A stretch of DNA of 64,000 bases from Parafannyhessea umbonata (GTDB taxonomy: Bacteria > Actinomycetota > Coriobacteriia > Coriobacteriales > Atopobiaceae): the NCBI RefSeq assembly GCF_012844235.1, contig NZ_JABAGR010000004.1, positions 124,001-188,000 of the forward strand, given 5' to 3'. Both the position numbers and the translations under genes were made by a program. Shown here one piece after another: positions 10,302-19,223 of this stretch (its first letter is position 1; each line of letters begins with the position of its first letter). Below the pieces are notes generated by a model. The model ran no database searches. It worked only from the letters and a program-made list of their open reading frames with translations, and was not told the origin of the DNA.

Positions 10302-10359
10302 CGAGAAGAACAATCACCATGGCAGATAGCCCGTAAATTCAAAAGAAATGTTCTTCTCG
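10302..10359. promoter_or_regulatory. Perfect 11-bp inverted repeat in the divergent promoter region
   Basis: Arms CGAGAAGAACA (10302-10312) and TGTTCTTCTCG (10349-10359) are exact reverse complements 36 bases apart, upstream of the PucR-type gene and ahead of the divergent operon. It could be an operator, or a pair of the recurrent GCGAGAAG oligomer found throughout the window. Confidence 0.45.
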
Positions 10360-10506
10360 CCCCAAAACCTATTGTAGACAAAAACAACAAGTTGCCCTCG
10401 AACATCAGGCCTTGGGCACGTAAAGTCGTTGTCATGAGCGGCGTGGGTATAGGGCCCGCGCTACGGGCAGGCCGGATCCAGGAGCCCGTGTAAGACAGGA
10501 CGAAGC

Positions 10507-11529
10507 ATGACGCAGATCAGGGTACTTTCCGCGGAAGACATCTCGAAGGTCCTTACCGTGACCGATGCGCTTGAGGCGGTGGAGGACGCCTACCGCCAGA
10601 AGGCGGAGGGGGAGGCCAAAGCGTGGCCCATGGTATACGAGCACTTTGTGCCCGGCGCCTCTGACATGGACATCCGCTCCGGCGAGCTTGCGGCCAGTGG
10701 GCTGTTTGGGCTCAAGCTCACGTCGTGGTTCTCGGGCAACCCCAGCCGTGGCCTGCCAGAGGTCTTTGGTACCACGCTTTTGTGTGACAACGGTACGGGC
10801 GCCCCGCTGGCGGTCCTGAACGCCGGCGCCATCACGGGCCTGCGCACCGGGGCGGCCGCGGCACTGGGCGTGAAGTGGCTGGCGCGCAGGGACGCGTCGC
10901 GACTGCTCGTCGTCGGCGCGGGCCACATGAGCACGTATATGGTGGCGGCGACGCTCGCAGCGTGCCCCGCCATAGACCACGTCGAGGTGTGGGACCCGCG
11001 CAAGGAGGAGGCACCGGAGTCGCGCGTCGAGCTCATGCGCGGTGAGGTTGCGGACATCCTGGCCGCGGCGGGTGCGGAGCGCGAGTACGAGCTCGTCGAC
11101 GTGGCGGACGGCAAGGCCGCGGCAGGCGCCGCCGACGCGATTATCACCATCACCCCGGCGACCGACCCCGTGGTCCAGCGCGACTGGGTGCGTCCCGGCA
11201 CGCACATCAGCGCCGTCGGCGCGGACATGGAGGGCAAGCAGGAGCTTGCGTCCGACCTTGTGGCGGCGGCCCGCGTCTACGTGGACGACCGCGCGCAGAG
11301 CGTGTCGTCCGGCGAGCTCGAGGTGCCCGTCAAGCAGGGCGCCATCACGCCGGACCACATTGTGGCGGAGCTGGGCGAGCTCATCGCCGGCAAGGCGGAG
11401 GGTCGCACGTCCGAGGACCAGGTGACGGTGTTCGACACCTCGGGAATCGCCGTGCAGGACCTTGCGGCGTCGCACATGGCCTACGACCGCGCCGTCGAGC
11501 GCGGGCTGGGTTCCGTGGTCGCGCTGTAG
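10507..11529 (+). CDS. Ornithine cyclodeaminase / mu-crystallin family enzyme
   Basis: A 340-residue NAD(P)-dependent protein of the OCD/mu-crystallin family, whose members include ornithine cyclodeaminase, alanine dehydrogenase and ketimine reductases. Visible features: N-terminal VLSAEDISKVLTVTDALEAVE, the substrate region GLKLTSWFSGNPSRGLP, GAITGLRTGAA, the Rossmann segment LLVVGAGHMSTY, TITPATDPVV, and GTHISAVGADMEGKQEL. The exact substrate cannot be told from motifs. It is followed 80 bp later by an aminotransferase in the same direction and is divergent from a PucR regulator. This suggests an inducible amino-acid or imino-acid catabolic unit. Confidence 0.85.
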   Translation: MTQIRVLSAEDISKVLTVTDALEAVEDAYRQKAEGEAKAWPMVYEHFVPGASDMDIRSGELAASGLFGLKLTSWFSGNPSRGLPEVFGTTLLCDNGTGAPLAVLNAGAITGLRTGAAAALGVKWLARRDASRLLVVGAGHMSTYMVAATLAACPAIDHVEVWDPRKEEAPESRVELMRGEVADILAAAGAEREYELVDVADGKAAAGAADAIITITPATDPVVQRDWVRPGTHISAVGADMEGKQELASDLVAAARVYVDDRAQSVSSGELEVPVKQGAITPDHIVAELGELIAGKAEGRTSEDQVTVFDTSGIAVQDLAASHMAYDRAVERGLGSVVAL

Positions 11530-11608
11530 CGGGCGAGAAGAACAGTCAACGTACGGGCAAGCTAGGCGGACGCGCCCGAATCTGGTGGGCGCCGCAACGG
11601 AGGTCGTC

Positions 11609-12766
11609 ATGAAGATCAAGGACTTCAAGGTAGAGCAGTGGATGAACGCGTGGGAGACGAAGTGCCGCTACAACGTGGCCGAGACCTGCACGTACTCCAT
11701 GTCCCTCGACGAGGTGTTCGAGCTGTGCGAGGGCTCGGCGGAGGCCGGGGCGAAGGCGCGCCAGGAGTTTCTGGACGCGTTCTGCAAGCGTCGCCTGACG
11801 TATGGCGACATAGAGGGCAACCCAAAGTTCCTGCAGGGCATCTGCGGCCTGTACCAGACGGTCAAACCAGAGCACGTCATTCCCACGCACGGCGCGGCAG
11901 GCGCAAACCACCTTGTGCTCACGACCCTGTGCGAGCCGGGTGACCACGTCGTTTCCGTCATGCCCACCTACCAGCAGCTCTATTCCATCCCCGAGATGTG
12001 CGGAGCCAAGGTGAGCATTCTGCACCTGGACAAGGAGCAGCACTACCACGTGGACGCAGAGAGGCTCGAAGCCCTCTGCGGGGACGACGCCAAGGTCATC
12101 TGCATCAACAACCCGGACAACCCCACGGGAGCCCTGCTTTCCGAGGAGGAGATCCGCAACATCGTGGACATCGCCCGCAGGCATGACGCATGGCTCGTGT
12201 TCGACGAGGTGTACCGTCTCTTGGTGCAGGACAGCGACGCGTTCACGACCTCGCCCATCGACCTGTACGACAAGGCCGTCGTCGTGAGCTCCATGTCCAA
12301 GGTCTGGTCCATGGCCGGCGTGCGCCTTGGCTGGTGCATCACGAAAGACGTGCAGCTCCGTCACGACCTGCTGAGTCACCGCGACTACGACCTCATCAGC
12401 TGCGGCCTGTTCGACGAGGAGGTAGCGGCCTATGCCCTAGCGCACCGCGACGCGATTCTGGGTCGCAGCCACCGCATCGTCCGCAAGAACCTGCAGGTTC
12501 TGACGGAGTGGGTCGACTCCGAGCCGCACCTCTCGTTCGTGAGGCCCGAGGCCGGAACCACTGCCCTCGTCTACTACGACTACGACATCGACTCCTACGA
12601 CTTCTGCGTCGACATGGTCAAGACCGCGGGCGCCCTCGTCACGCCCGGCGATGCCTTCGAGGAGCCGCACAGCATGCGCATCGGCTATGCGTACTCCGAC
12701 AACCCCGATGACCTGCGCCGCGGCCTTGAGGCGATCTCGGCCTTCATGCGCACGCTCGAAAAGTAG
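11609..12766 (+). CDS. PLP-dependent class I/II aminotransferase
   Basis: A 385-residue fold-type I aminotransferase. Characteristic blocks are THGAAGANHLVLTTLCEPGD, INNPDNPTGALLSEEE, WLVFDEVYR and the Schiff-base lysine in SSMSKVWSMAGVRLGW (Lys near 231). A C-terminal GDAFEEPHSMRIGYAY block follows. ATG 11609 follows ACGGAGGT. The substrate is unknown. Its position behind an ornithine-cyclodeaminase-family gene suggests a joint role in amino acid breakdown or interconversion under PucR control. A large hairpin at 12809-12856 ends the unit. Confidence 0.85.
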   Translation: MKIKDFKVEQWMNAWETKCRYNVAETCTYSMSLDEVFELCEGSAEAGAKARQEFLDAFCKRRLTYGDIEGNPKFLQGICGLYQTVKPEHVIPTHGAAGANHLVLTTLCEPGDHVVSVMPTYQQLYSIPEMCGAKVSILHLDKEQHYHVDAERLEALCGDDAKVICINNPDNPTGALLSEEEIRNIVDIARRHDAWLVFDEVYRLLVQDSDAFTTSPIDLYDKAVVVSSMSKVWSMAGVRLGWCITKDVQLRHDLLSHRDYDLISCGLFDEEVAAYALAHRDAILGRSHRIVRKNLQVLTEWVDSEPHLSFVRPEAGTTALVYYDYDIDSYDFCVDMVKTAGALVTPGDAFEEPHSMRIGYAYSDNPDDLRRGLEAISAFMRTLEK

Positions 12767-12808
12767 CTGCGGTCGCACGCGACGCGGCCCCCAACATACG
12801 TATCGCCT

Positions 12809-12856
12809 GCGGGCGAGAAGGACGTGCGGCGTAAGGCCGCGACCCTTCTCGCCCGC
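12809..12856 (+). terminator. Long hairpin after the aminotransferase gene
   Basis: Perfect 13-bp arms GCGGGCGAGAAGG (12809-12821) and CCTTCTCGCCCGC (12844-12856) enclose a second stem GCGGC / GCCGC. It probably terminates the upstream operon before the clpB promoter. Both arms carry the recurrent GCGAGAAG oligomer. Confidence 0.65.
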
Positions 12857-12928
12857 CCATCTTTGCGGCCGGCGCGCCTTCGGCGGTGCGCTGGCCCTTC
12901 CTTTTGGTTCTCTTTATCACGCGCAGAA

Positions 12929-12953
12929 AATCTATCTAATGAAGACTTAGATT
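12929..12953. promoter_or_regulatory. HspR/HAIR-like operator upstream of clpB
   Basis: A 25-bp element with arms AATCTAT and TTAGATT, six of seven paired. It ends 68 bp before the clpB start and is the same length and layout as the elements before dnaK and hsp20. Control of clpB by HspR is established in Streptomyces. Confidence 0.6.
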
Positions 12954-13021
12954 TTTGCATAAGCGCCAGCTCACGGGGAACAATGAACCTTGATAACCAG
13001 ATTCCCAGAAGGGAGAAAAGC

Positions 13022-15673
13022 ATGAGATTCGACAAGTGGGCAGTGACGGCCCAGGAGGCGCTGCAGTCCTCCGTCAGCATAGCCGCCGACGCCGAGGCGG
13101 GCGAGGTTCGCCCCATACACCTGCTGAAGGCGCTGCTGCAATCCAACGAACGCAACATCACCGCGATCATCGAGCGCGTGGGCGCGGACCCCGCGCAGGT
13201 CGAGGCCCAGGTGGACCAGACCATCGCGCATGCGCCGCGCGTCACGGGCGACATGAGCCAGATGAGCATAAGCAACGAGCTGCGCCACGTGGGCGACGAG
13301 GCCGAGAAGCTCGCCTCCAAGCTCGGCGACAGCTACGTCACGAGCGAGCACCTGCTGTGCGCGCTCGCGGACGAGAAGGGCGACGCCGGATCGGCGCTGC
13401 GCGGCGCGGGCATCACGGGCAAGCGCGTGCAGGAGGCGTTCAACGACCTGCGCGGTGACGAGCGCGTGACCTCTCAGGACGCGAAGACGCAGTTCGAGGC
13501 GCTGGAGCAGTACGGACGAAACGTGACGGACCTTGCCCGCCAGGGCAAGCTCGACCCGGTCATCGGTCGCGTGGAGGAGATTCGCCGCACCATCCAGGTG
13601 CTCAGCCGCCGCACGAAGAACAACCCCGTCCTCATCGGCGAGCCCGGCGTCGGCAAGACCGCCATCGTCGAGGGCCTGGCAGAGCGCATCGCCGCGGGCG
13701 ACGTGCCCTCCACCATCAAGGACAAGGAGGTCGTGGAGCTTGACATGAGCGCGCTCGTCGCGGGCGCAAAGTACCGCGGCGAGTTCGAGGACCGCCTCAA
13801 GAGCGTGCTGAAGGAGGTCCAGAAGGCAAACGGAAGGGTCATCCTCTTCATCGACGAGCTGCACACCATCGTGGGCGCGGGCGCGACCGAGGGCTCCATG
13901 GACGCCGGCAACATCCTGAAGCCGGCCCTGGCCCGTGGCGAGCTGCACATGATAGGCGCGACCACCCTGGACGAGTACCACAAGTACATCGAGAAGGACC
14001 AGGCCCTTGCCCGCCGCTTCCAGACGGTGTTCGTGTCCGAGCCTACGGTGGAGGACACCATTTCCATCCTGCGTGGCCTGAAGGAGAAGTACGAGCAGCA
14101 CCACCGCGTGCGCATCACGGACGCGGCGCTGGTGTCTGCCGCGGACCTCTCCAACCGCTACATCAGCGAGCGCTTCCTGCCCGACAAGGCCATCGACCTG
14201 GTGGACGAGGCCGCGTCCCGCCTGCGCATGGAGCTCGACTCCATGCCGGCCGAGATCGACGCCGTCGACCGCGAGCTGACCCAGAAGCAGATCGAGGAGC
14301 AGGCCCTCATGAAGGAGGAGGACGCCGCCTCTAAGGAGCGCCTCGCCGCGCTGCAGAAGGAGATCGCGGTCACGCGCGAGAAGCTCGACGGCATGAAGGC
14401 CAATTGGAAGAACGAGAAGGACGCGATCGACCACGTCCAGGACCTCAAGAGCCAGATCGAGGACGCCAAGTCCCAGGTCGAGATGGCCACGCGCGCCGGC
14501 GACCTCGCGAAGGCATCCGAGCTGCGCTACGGCAAGATCCCCGAGCTCCAGAAGAGCTACGAGGCCGCCGAGCACGCGCTCGAGTCCAAGCAGGAGGCAG
14601 GCGGCATCCTGAAGGAGGAGGTCACCCCGGACGAGATCGCGGAGGTCGTGAGCTCGTGGACCGGCGTCCCCGTCAGCAAGATGATGCAGGGCGAGATGGA
14701 CAAGCTCAAGAACCTGGAGGCGGAGCTCCACAAGCGCGTCGTGGGTCAGGACGAGGCCGTCAAGGCCGTCGCCGCGGCCGTGCGCCGCAGCCGTGCGGGA
14801 CTTTCCGACCCCAACCGCCCGATCGGCAGTTTCTTCTTCCTCGGCCCCACGGGCGTCGGCAAGACCGAGCTCGCAAAGGCCCTGGCAGAGTGCCTGTTCG
14901 ACGACGAGAAGGCCCTGGTGCGCATCGACATGTCCGAGTACATGGAGAAGTTCAGCGTCCAGCGCCTCATCGGCGCGCCTCCCGGATACGTGGGCTACGA
15001 CGAGGGCGGCCAGCTGACCGAGGCCGTGCGCCGTCGTCCGTACTCCGTCATCCTCCTGGACGAGATGGAGAAGGCTCATCCCGACGTCTTCAACATCCTG
15101 CTGCAGGTCTTGGACGACGGTCGCCTCACCGACGGCCAGGGTCGCGTCGTGAGCTTCAAGAACACGATCATCATCATGACCTCCAACGTCGGCAGCCAGT
15201 ACATCGCCGGCGCGAACGCCTCCAGCGACCCGAAGACGGTGCAGAAGCAGGTGAACGACGCCCTGCGCGCCACCTTCAAGCCCGAGTTCCTCAACCGTAT
15301 CGACGACGTCGTGGTCTTCCACGCACTGGGCCTCGACGACATCGAGAAGATCGTGGACATCCAGCTGAAGGACGTCCGCAAGCGCCTCGACCGCGAGCGC
15401 ATCAAGCTCGAGCTCACGCCTGCGGCCATCCAGTCGCTGTCGCTCGACGGGCTCGACCCCGTCTACGGCGCGCGTCCGCTCAAGCGCCTCATCCAGCGCC
15501 AGGTGGTGGACAACGTCGCGTCGCTCATCATCGCGGGCAAGCTCCACGAGGGAGACACCGCGAGGATCGACGTGGGCGCGGACGACCAGCTCTTCGCGGA
15601 GCCCGTCCCCGCCGGCGACAACTCCGACCAGCCGTCGGACGACACGCCGGTCGAGCCGGACACGGTGGAGTAG
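13022..15673 (+). CDS. clpB: Disaggregase ClpB
   Basis: An 883-residue AAA+ Hsp100 that resolubilises aggregates with DnaK. Order: N domain (two Clp repeats, 1-145), NBD1 with GEPGVGKT near 207 and Walker B ILFIDELH, the long coiled-coil middle domain (about 400-525) that distinguishes ClpB from ClpC, NBD2 with GPTGVGKT near 609 and [11 protein letters not shown], and a C-terminal small domain. The acidic tail after about 860 is extra. ATG 13022 matches the family start [21 protein letters not shown] precedes it. The HAIR-like element upstream places it in the putative HspR regulon. A strong hairpin follows. Confidence 0.97.
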   Translation: MRFDKWAVTAQEALQSSVSIAADAEAGEVRPIHLLKALLQSNERNITAIIERVGADPAQVEAQVDQTIAHAPRVTGDMSQMSISNELRHVGDEAEKLASKLGDSYVTSEHLLCALADEKGDAGSALRGAGITGKRVQEAFNDLRGDERVTSQDAKTQFEALEQYGRNVTDLARQGKLDPVIGRVEEIRRTIQVLSRRTKNNPVLIGEPGVGKTAIVEGLAERIAAGDVPSTIKDKEVVELDMSALVAGAKYRGEFEDRLKSVLKEVQKANGRVILFIDELHTIVGAGATEGSMDAGNILKPALARGELHMIGATTLDEYHKYIEKDQALARRFQTVFVSEPTVEDTISILRGLKEKYEQHHRVRITDAALVSAADLSNRYISERFLPDKAIDLVDEAASRLRMELDSMPAEIDAVDRELTQKQIEEQALMKEEDAASKERLAALQKEIAVTREKLDGMKANWKNEKDAIDHVQDLKSQIEDAKSQVEMATRAGDLAKASELRYGKIPELQKSYEAAEHALESKQEAGGILKEEVTPDEIAEVVSSWTGVPVSKMMQGEMDKLKNLEAELHKRVVGQDEAVKAVAAAVRRSRAGLSDPNRPIGSFFFLGPTGVGKTELAKALAECLFDDEKALVRIDMSEYMEKFSVQRLIGAPPGYVGYDEGGQLTEAVRRRPYSVILLDEMEKAHPDVFNILLQVLDDGRLTDGQGRVVSFKNTIIIMTSNVGSQYIAGANASSDPKTVQKQVNDALRATFKPEFLNRIDDVVVFHALGLDDIEKIVDIQLKDVRKRLDRERIKLELTPAAIQSLSLDGLDPVYGARPLKRLIQRQVVDNVASLIIAGKLHEGDTARIDVGADDQLFAEPVPAGDNSDQPSDDTPVEPDTVE

Positions 15674-15719
15674 CCGGGGCGCCCCGCGCGTCGCGCGGAC
15701 CATATGGTGTCAGGCCAGG

Positions 15720-15756
15720 GCCGGCCGGGCGGGACATCCTGCCCGGCCGGCCCTTT
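15720..15756 (+). terminator. Terminator after clpB
   Basis: GC-rich arms GGGCCGGCCGGGC and GCCCGGCCGGCCC are separated by about 10 bases and followed by TTTG. It lies between clpB and the PASTA gene. Confidence 0.75.
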
Positions 15757-15811
15757 GCCGTACGCGCCGCCTTTGCGCAATAATGTTCCAAACGCTTGTG
15801 AGGGAGGCATC

Positions 15812-17245
15812 GTGACGGACGAGAAGGACCAGGCCCCAGAGCAGCTAGTCCCCCTGGACCAGAACTCCGAGGACGCCGTTGAGGACGCCGACGCCTCCGC
15901 CGTGGTCGATCCCGACAGGTTCGGCCGCGTGGCGCAGGGCGCCCGGGCGGCCGTCGCCGCGGATGGCGTGCCGGGCGAGGGCGCAAGCCGACGCCCCGGG
16001 CGCGCGGTCATGGCGTTCGTGCTCGTCCTGGCGCTCGTCGCCTGCGTCGCGGCCGCCGCGACGTACGGGGCGGAGCTCTGGGGCGGCAAGACCGTTCCCT
16101 ACGTCGTGGGCTCCACGCAGGAAGGCGCGGCCGGCAAGATACGGGGCAAGGGCCTCGCGGTCAAGGTGGCCCTCGTCGCGTCGGACGATCCCGAGGGAAC
16201 GGTCGTGCGCACGAGGCCTGCGGCGGGCACACGCACCCCGGCGGGAGGCACCGTCACCGTCTACGTCGCGAAGGCGCGCGTCGTGCCCAAGGTGTCCGGG
16301 CTCCAGCTGGGCGAGGCCAAAAAGGCGCTTCGCGGCGCAGGCGCCAGGCACTTCTCCATCGCCTACGTGGCGTCTGGCGCCGCCGACGGCAGCGTCGTCG
16401 CGACGGAGCCGGCGGAGGGCGCCGCGTTCCAGGCAAGCGACACCATAACCATCAAGGTCGCGCGGCCGTACACGGTACCGTACGTCGTGGGCAAGACCGA
16501 GGCTGACGCCCGCGCCGCCGTGGCCGAGGCCGGCCTTGTCGCAAGCGTCGCGTACGTGAGGTCGGACGAGGACGCCCTGACGGTCGTCGCGGCGGACCCC
16601 GCCCCCGGCACCACCATAGAGCGGGGCGCGACCGTCACCTTGCAGGTGTCTGCGCCGTACCCCTCCGACTACCACCACCTGCGCGAGTACTTCGACTACA
16701 AAACGCACGTGACGGAGTTCCTGAGGGGCGAGGGCTTCCAGCTCGCGACGTCCTCCACCGGCGACGGCGGCGTGGCGCGCGTGCTGTACGCCTCGGCGGA
16801 CAAGGGCAACGTGACGGTGACGGACACCCCGTTCAGCCACAGCTTCCCCAAGGGGTCGGGCACCGCGGACGTGCTGGCGTCCGGCGCGGCGCTGCCGGGC
16901 ATCCGCCTTGACTTCGCGGGCGCGGACCTCCCGGCGGACGCGTCCTCGCTTGACGAGTCCGCGGTGCGCCAGCTTGCGGACCTGTGCGGGTTCACGGGCA
17001 TGACCCAGACGCTTACGCAGGACCAGGTGGTCGTACCCTCGAACTTGCGGAAGTCTTCCGCGCGGTTCGTGTGCGCGTACGGGGAGATGGGCGACTACTG
17101 CTGGTCGGTCCTCGTGGTGCGCGACGCGGACCGCACGCGCGCCGCGGCAACGTGTGCGCCAAAGTCGCTGTACGACGCCTACGACCTTGGCAAGTTCAAC
17201 AACAGCATCTGCGACATGATCGCGTGCGTGGACGTGTACGGATAG
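15812..17245 (+). CDS. Membrane-anchored protein with three PASTA domains
   Basis: A 477-residue protein starting at GTG 15812 after AGGGAGG. Residues 1-64 are acidic and cytoplasmic, a single membrane segment spans about 66-86, and three PASTA repeats follow (about 93-155, 156-219 and 220-285). These repeats begin TVPYVVG, VVPKVSG and TVPYVVG. PASTA domains usually sense peptidoglycan fragments or lipid II on PknB-type kinases or PBPs. Here neither a kinase nor a transpeptidase domain is attached; the C-terminal ~190 residues are unrecognised and contain six Cys in the last 90 residues, which may form disulfides. It may cooperate with a separate kinase. Confidence 0.8.
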   Translation: MTDEKDQAPEQLVPLDQNSEDAVEDADASAVVDPDRFGRVAQGARAAVAADGVPGEGASRRPGRAVMAFVLVLALVACVAAAATYGAELWGGKTVPYVVGSTQEGAAGKIRGKGLAVKVALVASDDPEGTVVRTRPAAGTRTPAGGTVTVYVAKARVVPKVSGLQLGEAKKALRGAGARHFSIAYVASGAADGSVVATEPAEGAAFQASDTITIKVARPYTVPYVVGKTEADARAAVAEAGLVASVAYVRSDEDALTVVAADPAPGTTIERGATVTLQVSAPYPSDYHHLREYFDYKTHVTEFLRGEGFQLATSSTGDGGVARVLYASADKGNVTVTDTPFSHSFPKGSGTADVLASGAALPGIRLDFAGADLPADASSLDESAVRQLADLCGFTGMTQTLTQDQVVVPSNLRKSSARFVCAYGEMGDYCWSVLVVRDADRTRAAATCAPKSLYDAYDLGKFNNSICDMIACVDVYG

Positions 17246-17260
17246 GGGAGCGCAAGGCAC

Positions 17261-17503
17261 ATGCAACGGAATACGACAGACGACGCACGGCAGCAAGGCA
17301 CCCGCAAGGACTCCGGGCGAGAAGCTCGCGCCCACGCGGCCGCCGCGAGGAAGCGGGACGCGCGTGGCGCGCGGCAGAGGCCCGACCAGCCGAAGGACGA
17401 CCCGTTCATCCGCGCTGAGCGCGAGGACGATGACGGCTACGACCCGTATTCCGACCGCAGGCCAACGCCGGAGCCGCTGTTCGAGCGCGACCCCTGGGAC
17501 TAG
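17261..17503 (+). CDS. Small charged hypothetical protein
   Basis: An 80-residue, highly charged protein without hydrophobic segments, rich in Arg, Asp, Ala and Pro. It lies 15 bp after the PASTA gene, so it is probably co-transcribed. No recognisable domain. The sequence looks disordered; translation is plausible but not certain, since the ribosome binding site is weak. Confidence 0.45.
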   Translation: MQRNTTDDARQQGTRKDSGREARAHAAAARKRDARGARQRPDQPKDDPFIRAEREDDDGYDPYSDRRPTPEPLFERDPWD

Positions 17504-17526
17504 GGCCCCTGGGACTGGGATTGCCC

Positions 17527-17554
17527 AGGCGCCGGCCAGAAGCGCCCGGCGCCT
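17527..17554. terminator. Bidirectional terminator between convergent genes
   Basis: Exact 9-bp arms AGGCGCCGG (17527-17535) and CCGGCGCCT (17546-17554) with a 10-base loop. The right arm overlaps the stop codon of the minus-strand gene. Confidence 0.6.
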
Positions 17555-18323
17555 AGCCCAGGTGGCTTATCATCTGGGCGATCACGATCGCGATGACCAC
17601 AAACACCAGGATGACCGCGATGATCGAGAAGAGCGACCTGCGGCGCCGCATGCGGTCGCGCGAGGCAAATATGGAGCGGCGACCCTTTGGCACCTCGAGG
17701 TACTGGCCGTAGCGCCCCTGCTGTATGGAAGACCTGCTCTTGCGCGCGCGGCGGTAGCTGTGCCCGCCAGAGAGCACGCCGCCGCCTATGGCGATGTTGG
17801 AGTCGTGCGCGTAGCCCTCGGGCGAGTACGTGCCGTCGGCTGCGTCATCGTTGATGGCCGGCTGCGTCTTGTGCGGCGCGCGTGGGCGCGTGTACAGCTC
17901 GCGCTGCATGCCGGCACCGCCCTCTGGCCAGGCGCCGTCCTCCCAGCCCTGCTCTCGGGCGGCCTGCGCCGCCTCGTACTCTGCCGGGTCCATCGGGCGC
18001 CGGCGCGGCGCGTCCTGCGGCTGGGGCTGCGCCCCATAGCCCTCGAGCCCGTCAAGGCCAAGCAGATCGTCGTCCGTGGCGTCCGTCGGGCGCTCGCCTG
18101 CCGCGCCCGCATCCTGTGCCGCGGCGCCCGTCCCGGCCGGCCGTGACGTGGCCGCGTCCTTCTCGTCCACGCGCTGGCGCTGGTCCTGCGCCGCGCCCGC
18201 GTCCCTTGCGCCGCTTATGTGCTGCGGCTTGGCCTCGGCGGCCTCTACCAGAAAGTCGGGTATGTCCTGCGCGGTGCGCGAAGCGTCGTCGGACGCGCGT
18301 CCCGCTGGCTTCTGCTGATTCAT
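17553..18323 (-). CDS. Tail-anchored membrane protein with disordered N-terminus, unrecognised
   Basis: A 256-residue protein. About 190 residues are Ala/Asp/Pro/Gln-rich and probably disordered. A basic stretch (RSIFASRDRMRRRRS) follows, then one strongly hydrophobic segment (LFSIIAVILVFVVIAIVIA) close to the C-terminus, so it resembles a tail-anchored protein. No family is recognised. ATG 18323 follows AGAGG. It diverges from hsp20 across 268 bp and converges on the PASTA gene pair; the pairing with an envelope gene is suggestive only. Confidence 0.65.
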   Translation of the reverse strand: MNQQKPAGRASDDASRTAQDIPDFLVEAAEAKPQHISGARDAGAAQDQRQRVDEKDAATSRPAGTGAAAQDAGAAGERPTDATDDDLLGLDGLEGYGAQPQPQDAPRRRPMDPAEYEAAQAAREQGWEDGAWPEGGAGMQRELYTRPRAPHKTQPAINDDAADGTYSPEGYAHDSNIAIGGGVLSGGHSYRRARKSRSSIQQGRYGQYLEVPKGRRSIFASRDRMRRRRSLFSIIAVILVFVVIAIVIAQMISHLG

Positions 18324-18431
18324 TGCGTGCCTCTGTGTTCGCTCGCAAGATGCTACTGGATGGAATTTAGCATATCGCGCACGAATGACCTCCAGCCAAA
18401 CTCCGCTAAGCAGTAAGCAAACATAAATGAA

Positions 18432-18456
18432 AACCTAGTGTGTGTACACTTAGATT
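18432..18456. promoter_or_regulatory. HspR/HAIR-like operator upstream of hsp20
   Basis: A 25-bp element with arms AACCTAG and TTAGATT (five of seven paired), sharing right arm ACTTAGATT and length with the dnaK and clpB elements. It ends 135 bp before the hsp20 start. Confidence 0.55.
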
Positions 18457-18591
18457 TGATGAGTTTGTGTCGCTAAGAAAACCTTGCGGCGCGTGTTTAA
18501 ATCCACCCTCGGCGGGAACAAACAACTACGAACGCAAAAGCGCACGACGGCGCCGGAAAGCGGGCGCCACCAACCATAGGGAGTGATAGTC

Positions 18592-19017
18592 ATGACGAGC
18601 ATGATTCCGTACACCAGCCTTGACAGGGCACTTTGCAGCTGGCCGTTCGATTCCATGGACGATTTCTTCGCGCCGCTGGCCAAGGTCACCGGCGACTACG
18701 GCTTCAAGATGGACGTTGAGGACGCGGGCGACGCGTACGTGGTGTCCGCGGAGCTGCCGGGCGTCACGAAGGACCAGGTAGACGTGGAACTTAACGAGGG
18801 CCGCCTCTCCATCAGCGTGGACAAGAAGGAGTCCGACGAGAAGAAGGGCAAGACCTACCTGCAGAAGGAGACCTCGGAGTGGCAGGCGTCCCGCGGCGTG
18901 TACCTAAAGGACGCCGCGCGAGAAGGACTTTCCGCCAAGCTCGAGGGCGGCGTCCTCACGGTGAACGTCCCCAAGCAGCAGAAGCAGTCCAACGTGACGA
19001 AGGTCACCGTCGAGTAG
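18592..19017 (+). CDS. Small heat-shock protein, Hsp20/alpha-crystallin family
   Basis: A 141-residue ATP-independent holdase. A short N-terminal arm precedes the alpha-crystallin domain (about 35-130), with the expected VSAELPGVTKDQVDVEL strand and the C-terminal EGGVLTVNVPK block carrying the G-x-L motif. The tail lacks an obvious I-x-I motif. ATG 18592 follows AGGGAG. The upstream HAIR-like element suggests control with dnaK and clpB. In Streptomyces albus the hsp18 gene is instead controlled by RheA, so HspR control here would be a different wiring. An intrinsic terminator follows. Confidence 0.93.
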   Translation: MTSMIPYTSLDRALCSWPFDSMDDFFAPLAKVTGDYGFKMDVEDAGDAYVVSAELPGVTKDQVDVELNEGRLSISVDKKESDEKKGKTYLQKETSEWQASRGVYLKDAAREGLSAKLEGGVLTVNVPKQQKQSNVTKVTVE

Positions 19018-19095
19018 CCCTTCGCGCCTGGGGTGCGCCGGAAGGCGCGTCCACAACATGGCCCGGGCCGTCATGGCGCGGGCGTCCTAACACAC

Positions 19096-19130
19096 AAGGG
19101 GACGACGCTCGGGCGCCGTCCCCTTTCTGT
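19096..19130 (+). terminator. Terminator after hsp20
   Basis: Arms AAGGGGACG (19096-19104) and CGTCCCCTT (19117-19125) are exact, followed by TTCTGTG. It may also serve the convergent GH13 gene. Confidence 0.75.
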
Positions 19131-19223
19131 GTCGCGTGCCTCACCGCGCACGCTTCTTCTCGCACGTCTCATGTCGCGTGCGGCTTGGTCCCGCGCGCCG
19201 ATGCCCGCGGTCGTCGCCGGCAG

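Noticed and set aside
12971-15703. Antisense open frame across clpB
   Set aside because: A shadow of clpB; composition is typical of reversed GC-rich coding sequence.
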